Shown here: piece after piece, positions 1 to 3,482 of the stretch | Numbering within the stretch: position 1 is the first letter of the stretch | Layout: each line of letters opens with the position of its first letter | Assembly: GCA_023144675.1 (NCBI GenBank) | Contig: JAGLFE010000516.1 | Coordinates: forward strand, 1 to 6,445 | Length of the DNA: 6,445 nucleotides | Direction: 5' to 3' | Source: Thiomargarita sp. | GTDB lineage: Bacteria > Pseudomonadota > Gammaproteobacteria > Beggiatoales > Beggiatoaceae | Notes under the pieces: generated by a model | What the model was told of the DNA's origin: nothing | Seen by the model: only the letters and a program-made list of their open reading frames with translations | Database searches by the model: none | Made by a program: the position numbers and the translations under genes

Positions 1-163
1 CATCTTTTGCAAAGCAATGTAACCCATATGTAACTATGAACTTATATTTACAATTATTATTACCATTGAAGGTTACTTCGTGGGAATTTAAATGTTTTAG
101 ACAGTAATCAACACCATTGTGGGAAAAGTTATCCCATGATTGCCTAGCCTCAATATGATACAT
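1..163 (-). CDS. Partial hypothetical protein, cut by the left window edge
   Basis: The minus-strand frame is open from an ATG at 163 to the left edge, giving 54 complete codons and no stop. The peptide begins MYHIEARQSWDNFSHNG and ends near GLHCFAKD, with Cys, His and aromatic residues scattered through it and no membrane segment or signal peptide. I chose the ATG at 163 because AGGA lies 11 bases upstream (175-178 on the complement), an acceptable ribosome binding site. The frame stays open further upstream to a stop at 236-238, but only TTG (188-190) could start there and that stretch overlaps a palindromic repeat. I do not recognise the family. It is transcribed away from the purA remnant and hemB. 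The coding call rests on an open frame, a start and a binding site only, so it could still be chance. Confidence 0.45.
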   Translation of the reverse strand, partial: MYHIEARQSWDNFSHNGVDYCLKHLNSHEVTFNGNNNCKYKFIVTYGLHCFAKD

Positions 164-207
164 TTTAAATATGTTCCTAATATTTTTCAACTCGTAATCT
201 GCAATCC

Positions 208-238
208 TGTAGAATGCGGTGAGAAAACAACCGTATCA
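208..238. repeat. Small palindromic intergenic repeat, degenerate copy
   Basis: The heptamer ATGCGGT (214-220) is followed after nine bases by ACCGTAT (230-236). These arms pair over all seven positions if one G-U wobble is allowed. The surrounding TGTAGAATGCGGTGAG resembles, from memory, dispersed intergenic palindromes of the form TAGGATGCGGTGAG...AACCGCATCA seen in many copies in some Thiotrichales and cyanobacteria. It sits exactly where recognisable purA coding sequence stops on its 5' side, so it may mark the breakpoint that removed the rest of the gene. Family assignment is inference; the hairpin itself is visible. Confidence 0.4.
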
Positions 239-239
239 A

Positions 240-649
240 TTGTGTGTTCAATTTACTACGCTACCAAACGATGTTGATATTTTAGCAGAATGTAAATCGA
301 TTTATACTAAATTTGCCCGGCTGGGAAGAAACAACGGCTGGATTGCGTAATTATCAAGAATTACCTACTAATGTTCGTCTTTATATTGCAATACTTCGGA
401 CAGTTTTAAGGCTAAAAAATTAAGATAACATAAAAGCTTGATTTTACTAACTTCCATTAAATCAAACTTAGAATTTTACCTAAGTTGTATTTAATTATGA
501 TACCGTAAAATAAGGCTTTTATCATACTTGGGTTTATACTAAGAAAAACTATCCGAAGTATTGAGAAATTGTTGGGTATTCCCATAGATGTTATTTCGAT
601 CGGTGCTGAACGTGATGATACCATTATAAGGCAGCATCTGTTTGGTTAA
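240..649 (+). pseudogene. purA: Adenylosuccinate synthetase 3' remnant, frameshifted and interrupted
   Basis: Three blocks in different frames together give the C-terminus of PurA, which joins IMP and aspartate to make adenylosuccinate in AMP synthesis. Block one (255-311) reads TTLPNDVDILAECKSIYTK. Block two (313-387) begins LPGWEETTAGLRNYQELP and ends RLYI. Block three (560-649) reads IEKLLGIPIDVISIG, then AERDDTIIRQHLFG and a stop. The family's order is the same: ...PIYE-LPGW, then YI-x-x-IE-LxG-PID-IS-GPxR, then the end. One extra T at about 312 shifts the frame between blocks one and two. A 165-bp fold-back element splits blocks two and three. Removing it with one TA copy leaves five bases where six are expected between YI and IE, so a second indel is likely. 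Only about 73 of the roughly 430 residues of a normal PurA survive; the GTP-binding N-terminus is absent. Recognition of the remnant is firm; whether an intact purA lies elsewhere cannot be seen. Confidence 0.85.
394..558. mobile_element. Fold-back MITE-like element inserted in the purA remnant
   Basis: The ends are inverted repeats: CTTCGGACAGTTTT (394-407) against AAAACTATCCGAAG (545-558), 13 of 14 matching, flanked on both sides by TA (392-393 and 559-560). The inside is also self-complementary about the same centre: 432-447 pairs with 505-520 (14 of 16), and 456-471 pairs with 480-495 (14 of 16), leaving an eight-base loop at 472-479. The whole 165 bp is therefore one long imperfect hairpin. 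It has no reading frame of note. TA flanks plus short inverted repeats suggest mobilisation by an IS630/Tc1-mariner-type transposase, but the symmetry extends three bases past each TA (389-407 with 545-563, 18 of 19), so the exact ends are uncertain. It splits purA between its YI and IE codons, which shows it is an insertion and not native sequence. Confidence 0.75.
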
Positions 650-660
650 TAGTAAATGAA

Positions 661-713
661 TAATAGTTTAACTTTTAATTAACTATTTACAATTAAAGAA
701 AATCCAATTTTAT
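661..713 (+). promoter_or_regulatory. Possible hemB promoter and inverted repeat
   Basis: The gap between the purA remnant and hemB (650-730) is AT-rich and non-coding. AATAGTT (661-667) and AACTATT (680-686) form a perfect 7-bp inverted repeat with a 12-base spacer. TTTACA (685-690) could be a -35 box, 17 bases from a weak TTTTAT (708-713). In DNA this AT-rich such matches arise by chance, so support is weak. The ribosome binding site of hemB is also poor (AAGAGA at 715-720, ten bases from the ATG). Confidence 0.25.
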
Positions 714-730
714 TAAGAGAAATCAAATAA

Positions 731-1750
731 ATGGCGTTATTAAACTCAACTCAATTTCCTCAACTTCGATTACGCAGAATGCGGCGTGATGATTTTTCTC
801 GGCGATTAATGCGGGAAAATCATTTAACCTGTGATGATTTAATTTATCCCATGTTTGTAATAGAAGGTAATGAAAAGCGAGTTCCAATTGATTCCATGCC
901 AGGACAATATCGCTATACTATTGATGAGTTACTAAAAGAAGCGGCTGAATTGGTGCGATTGCATATACCTGCAGTTGCCTTATTTCCTGTTGTTTCAACC
1001 GAAAAAAAATCCATTGATGCCAGCGAAGCTTATAATTCAGACGGTTTAGCCCAACAAGCGGTGCGTGCCTTAAAAAGTCAATTTCCAAAATTAGGTGTTA
1101 TCACTGATGTTGCCTTAGATCCATTTACAACACATGGACAAGATGGTTTGATTGATGATAGTGGCTATGTGATGAATGATGAAACTGTAGCGGTATTAGT
1201 AAAACAAGCGTTATCTCATGCTGAAGCGGGTGCTGATATTGTGGCTCCTTCCGATATGATGGACGGGCGTATCGGTGCTATTCGTGAAGCATTAGAGCAA
1301 GCTAAATTTATTCATACTCGCATTTTAGCTTATTCTGCAAAATATGCTTCTAGTTTTTATGGACCCTTTCGAGATGCAGTCGGTTCTTCTAAAGCTTTAG
1401 GAGGCGGTAATAAATATAGTTATCAAATGGATTCAGCTAATAGCGATGAAGCTTTGCGTGAAGTGAGTTTAGATTTGCAAGAAGGAGCTGATATGGTTAT
1501 GATTAAACCAGGTATGCCTTATTTGGATATTGTGCAACGAGTAAAATCGGAATTCGGTGTACCTACTTTCGTGTATCATGTTAGCGGTGAATATGCGATG
1601 TTAATGGCAGCCGCTCAAAATGGTTGGCTAGATGAGCAAGCTGTTATGATGGAATCTTTATTAGGCATGAAACGAGCAGGCGCAGATGGAATTTTAACTT
1701 ATTTTGCTAAAAAAGCCGCAATTTTATTAAATGGAAATCTAAAAAAATAA
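731..1750 (+). CDS. hemB: Delta-aminolevulinic acid dehydratase (porphobilinogen synthase), Mg-type
   Basis: HemB condenses two molecules of 5-aminolevulinate to porphobilinogen, the second common step of tetrapyrrole (haem, sirohaem) synthesis, as a cytoplasmic octamer. The 339-residue product is full length (Pseudomonas-type enzymes are about 337). The two Schiff-base lysines are present: K204 in ILAYSAKYASSFYGPFRD and K259 in MVMIKPGMPYLDIV. The metal loop reads DVALDPFTTHGQDG (residues 126-139) with aspartates at 130 and 138, where the zinc enzymes of E. coli and animals have three cysteines. It is therefore expected to rely on magnesium, as in Pseudomonas aeruginosa. VAPSDMMDGRIGAIREAL (171-188) and VSGEYAM (284-290) are further family signatures. 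The start is the ATG at 731; no better upstream start fits the alignment. The convergent gap to the next gene is only 37 bp and shows no clear terminator. No damage is visible and the gene looks functional. Confidence 0.97.
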   Translation: MALLNSTQFPQLRLRRMRRDDFSRRLMRENHLTCDDLIYPMFVIEGNEKRVPIDSMPGQYRYTIDELLKEAAELVRLHIPAVALFPVVSTEKKSIDASEAYNSDGLAQQAVRALKSQFPKLGVITDVALDPFTTHGQDGLIDDSGYVMNDETVAVLVKQALSHAEAGADIVAPSDMMDGRIGAIREALEQAKFIHTRILAYSAKYASSFYGPFRDAVGSSKALGGGNKYSYQMDSANSDEALREVSLDLQEGADMVMIKPGMPYLDIVQRVKSEFGVPTFVYHVSGEYAMLMAAAQNGWLDEQAVMMESLLGMKRAGADGILTYFAKKAAILLNGNLKK

Positions 1751-1787
1751 TTAGCGTACATTAAGCTGATTAAACCAAAACTAGCTA

Positions 1788-2423
1788 TCAATCTTCTGTT
1801 TTACCATTCAAAGTTATTATTACTTGTTTTCGATGTTGTTCTAATTGTAATAATTTTCCACTTATCATCGACCAAGTTATTTCTTTTGGCAATATGATAA
1901 TTTCCTCAGTTATAATAATTTCTGGAATTAATTCAGCCGTATTGATTGTTGCTGGTAATTTAACAGTTTTTGAAACTGGTTTTAATATTAATTTTGGTAT
2001 AACTTTTTTTAAAATTTTCACCCGTTTTTGTTCTAAATTAATTAAATGGTTATTAAGTTGAGACCAATAAATATCTGGTTCTAGCGGCGGTAATGGTTCG
2101 ATATTTTTTCTAATTTTTAATTTTGGTTTAGATATTGTAGGTGTTATTGCTCGATAAATTATTTTATGAGATGGACTTTTATTTGTTTCTTCTATAACAG
2201 CATGATTGACAATTGTTGTTGCTGGCGGTCGAATAACTGGCAATAATGTTATTGTTTCTTCTGATGAAATAAAATCCGCTTGCGGAATAGAGTCTGATGT
2301 AAAATAAATTGAATAGACTATGGTACTAATTAAGACAATAGTAAGTATTATAAGGACAAGATAAGCTAACTTTTTTAATTTACTATATATTTTGACATCT
2401 TTCGTTTTTGCATTTAATTTCAT
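1788..2423 (-). CDS. Single-pass membrane protein of unknown function with a duplicated motif
   Basis: The 211-residue product starts with a basic cytoplasmic stretch (about 1-18, rich in Lys), followed by one hydrophobic helix (about 19-41), so it is probably anchored with the remainder in the periplasm. There is no cleavage motif or lipobox. Residues 60-120 are rich in Pro, Ile and Thr. Two copies of a 15-residue motif follow: W120-S-Q-L...L-E-Q-K-R134 and W184-S-M-I...L-E-Q-H-R198, both W-S-x-[LI]-x3-L-x2-L-E-Q-x-R. Each copy is followed by a lysine/isoleucine stretch, so this is an internal duplication with a 64-residue period. I do not recognise the family. It lies 79 bp downstream of the fmdB-like gene on the same strand, with a hairpin between them, so co-transcription is possible. 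The start follows a strong ribosome binding site in an unusual arrangement described separately. The product is clearly not a HemX or TonB protein by any motif I can see. Confidence 0.75.
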   Translation of the reverse strand: MKLNAKTKDVKIYSKLKKLAYLVLIILTIVLISTIVYSIYFTSDSIPQADFISSEETITLLPVIRPPATTIVNHAVIEETNKSPSHKIIYRAITPTISKPKLKIRKNIEPLPPLEPDIYWSQLNNHLINLEQKRVKILKKVIPKLILKPVSKTVKLPATINTAELIPEIIITEEIIILPKEITWSMISGKLLQLEQHRKQVIITLNGKTED

Positions 2424-2440
2424 ATTTTCATTGTTCCTCC
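2420..2440 (-). promoter_or_regulatory. Strong ribosome binding site with a three-codon leader overlapping the start
   Basis: Reading the minus strand, GGAGG (2440-2436) is followed after four bases by ATG AAA ATA TGA (2431-2420), a Met-Lys-Ile-stop mini-frame. Its TGA overlaps the ATG of the membrane-protein gene (2423-2421) as ATGA. The Shine-Dalgarno sequence is well placed for the first ATG (four bases) and rather far from the gene's own ATG (12 bases). Ribosomes may start on the mini-frame and re-initiate at the overlapping start, or the second ATG may be used directly. The sequence layout is certain; its function is inference. Confidence 0.55.
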
Positions 2441-2455
2441 TTTTAAAAATTTATA

Positions 2456-2480
2456 TTTCGAGAATATTAAATTCCCGAAA
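2456..2480 (-). other. Hairpin between fmdB-like gene and membrane-protein gene
   Basis: Arms 2456-2465 and 2471-2480 are inverted repeats of ten bases with a five-base loop and one imperfect position. In minus-strand RNA the imperfect pair is G-U (tolerated); in plus-strand RNA it would be A-C (a mismatch), so the structure suits transcription from the fmdB side. The T-rich run lies before the stem on that strand, not after it, so it is not a standard intrinsic terminator. It may be a processing or stability element separating the two coding regions. Confidence 0.4.
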
Positions 2481-2502
2481 AAAATAAAATACCAAAAAAA
2501 TA

Positions 2503-2757
2503 TTAGCCTAATCCACACATTCCTGACGGACAGCAACCACCTGACGCACAAGCAGGTTCTGGATTTTTTAATGCGCTACTTTGAACAAATTGCCCACCGC
2601 TAATTAGACGTTTAACAGTTGTATCAGCAGTTGTCGAACCTAAATCTATACCAGTATGTTCACAAACCTCGCCCCAAGTTTTTAACTTTTCACTCATCGA
2701 ATGTTTGACTTCTACTATTTGGTTATTTTGTGAACAAAAATATTCATAAGTCGGCAT
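2503..2757 (-). CDS. FmdB-family small cysteine-rich protein (zinc-ribbon variant)
   Basis: The 84-residue product begins MPTYEYFC and contains SMSEKLKTWGEVC (20-32) and VKRLISGG (48-55), the marks of the FmdB/Zn_ribbon_8 family. Usual members carry two CxxC pairs forming a zinc ribbon. Here the first is reduced to C8 (CSQNN) and the second to C32 alone, while the tail is rich in Cys and Gly: C70, C75, C76 and C81. From memory this matches a proteobacterial subgroup that reads E/Q-N-x-x-VEV after the first Cys and ends in a GGCC...MCG tail. FmdB proteins are named as putative regulators of formamidase genes, but the real role of most is unknown; a metal-binding role is plausible. The start has AGGAG (2764-2768 on the complement) six bases upstream. 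It is the first gene of a possible minus-strand unit and diverges from the cNMP-binding gene. Confidence 0.85.
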   Translation of the reverse strand: MPTYEYFCSQNNQIVEVKHSMSEKLKTWGEVCEHTGIDLGSTTADTTVKRLISGGQFVQSSALKNPEPACASGGCCPSGMCGLG

Positions 2758-2806
2758 ATATTTCTCCTAATTAATAATTTTATGACTTTAATAGTTAATT
2801 AAAATA

Positions 2807-2827
2807 ATTGTATTTTTAAAATACAAT
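2807..2827. promoter_or_regulatory. Perfect 21-bp palindrome at the fmdB transcription start
   Basis: ATTGTATTTT (2807-2816), one central T, then AAAATACAAT (2818-2827) is a perfect 10-1-10 inverted repeat. It lies immediately downstream of the predicted minus-strand promoter (2836-2864), so it would overlap the first transcribed bases. It could be an operator for a dimeric regulator, or a 5' hairpin on the fmdB message. AT-rich DNA makes short palindromes common, but ten matched pairs without a mismatch is notable. Confidence 0.45.
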
Positions 2828-2835
2828 AACTAATA

Positions 2836-2864
2836 TAAATATGGGTAATTATGAAATATTTCAA
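2836..2864 (-). promoter_or_regulatory. Candidate sigma-70 promoter of the fmdB-like gene
   Basis: On the minus strand TTGAAA (2864-2859) stands 17 bases before TATTTA (2841-2836). Spacing is ideal and the -35 box matches TTGACA at five of six positions; the -10 box is fair. Transcription would start near 2829, leaving a leader of about 70 bases before the ATG at 2757. Confidence 0.4.
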
Positions 2865-2888
2865 TAATTTTTTTATGTTATAATAATA

Positions 2889-2909
2889 ACTAATTATCAT
2901 TAAATTAGT
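2889..2909. promoter_or_regulatory. 7-7-7 inverted repeat in the divergent control region
   Basis: ACTAATT (2889-2895) and AATTAGT (2903-2909) are perfect inverted repeats around the seven-base spacer ATCATTA. It lies upstream of the minus-strand -35 box and about 100 bp upstream of the plus-strand -10 box, a position suited to a shared regulator. I cannot match it with confidence to a known operator. Confidence 0.25.
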
Positions 2910-3006
2910 CAACACAATATTATCTAAATATGAATAATAATGGCATTTATTTCCTAATTAACTTAAATATGTTTTTGTAAAATGTGTATTTCCACTAAAA
3001 CTTTTT

Positions 3007-3012
3007 TATAAT
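3007..3012 (+). promoter_or_regulatory. Candidate -10 box of the cNMP-binding/transporter operon
   Basis: A perfect TATAAT stands 25 bases before the ATG at 3038. No good -35 box is found 16-18 bases upstream (GTGTAT or TGTATT only); TTGTAA at 2975-2980 is too far (26 bases). Either an activator helps, or the true start is elsewhere. Confidence 0.4.
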
Positions 3013-3037
3013 CACATACTTTAAATAGGAATAATTA

Positions 3038-3466
3038 ATGATTCCATTAGAAAAAATTATTGTTCTCAATAAAGTTTCCCTATTCGCAACTTTAAGAACT
3101 GAAGATGTTCACATGATATCAACTATTTCTAGCGAAGAAATATATGAAGATGGACATATTTTATTTTATGAAAAAGATATTGGAGATCGTTTATTTATCA
3201 TTGTTGAAGGCGAAGTTAGTATTTTAAGGAAAGCTAAAGATGGAGAGGAAAAACATATCGCTACTTTAAAAGAAAATGAATTTTTAGGCGAATTATCCTT
3301 ATTTGATGCTGAAACTCGTACTGCAACCGCCCGTTGTTGTGGACAATGTATTTTTTTAGTAATTGAACGTAATGACATGGAACAATTAGCCCACGAATAC
3401 CCTGATATAGCTTTTGGTTTTATCAAAATGTTAATTAGCCGTATGCGGGGTATGCTTTCAAAATAA
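3038..3466 (+). CDS. Stand-alone cyclic-nucleotide-binding domain protein
   Basis: The 142-residue product is one cyclic-nucleotide-binding (CAP-like) domain. The beta-roll runs from about 30 to 110, with GDRLFIIVEGEVSIL (49-63) as the usual middle strands. The phosphate-binding cassette reads FLGELSLFDAETRTATAR (82-99) and keeps both key residues: E85, which contacts the ribose, and R94, which contacts the cyclic phosphate. It can therefore be expected to bind cAMP or cGMP. The lead helix LEKIIVLNKVSLFATL (4-19) and the trailing helices (about 111-142) are present, but there is no DNA-binding helix-turn-helix, kinase or channel segment, so it has no output of its own. The start ATG has AGGA seven bases upstream. 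Two stop codons end it, and 16 bases later starts the large transporter-HEAT gene, so the two are almost surely co-transcribed. The sensor probably regulates that protein by direct contact; this is inference. Confidence 0.93.
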   Translation: MIPLEKIIVLNKVSLFATLRTEDVHMISTISSEEIYEDGHILFYEKDIGDRLFIIVEGEVSILRKAKDGEEKHIATLKENEFLGELSLFDAETRTATARCCGQCIFLVIERNDMEQLAHEYPDIAFGFIKMLISRMRGMLSK

Positions 3467-3482
3467 TAAAGCTTAATTACTT

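Noticed and set aside
385..423. Continuation of the PurA frame past LYI as coding sequence (AILRTVLRLKN then stop)
   Set aside because: These codons are the left end of the inserted element; the true continuation of PurA resumes at 560.
465..486. AACTTAG/CTAAGTT hairpin as an intrinsic terminator for purA
   Set aside because: No T run follows, and the pairing is the apex of the larger fold-back element, which explains it better.
1751..1787. Bidirectional terminator between hemB and the membrane-protein gene
   Set aside because: The 37-bp convergent gap has only weak AGCT repeats and no stem with a T run on either strand.
2885..2909. Possible Fur box (ATTATCATTA matches part of the consensus)
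   Set aside because: Ten bases in a row match, but overall only about 12 of 19 positions agree and the symmetry centre differs; expected by chance in DNA this AT-rich.
3166..3426. Minus-strand 86-codon open frame
   Set aside because: It lies wholly inside the well-supported cyclic-nucleotide-binding gene on the other strand and has no family signature; a shadow frame.
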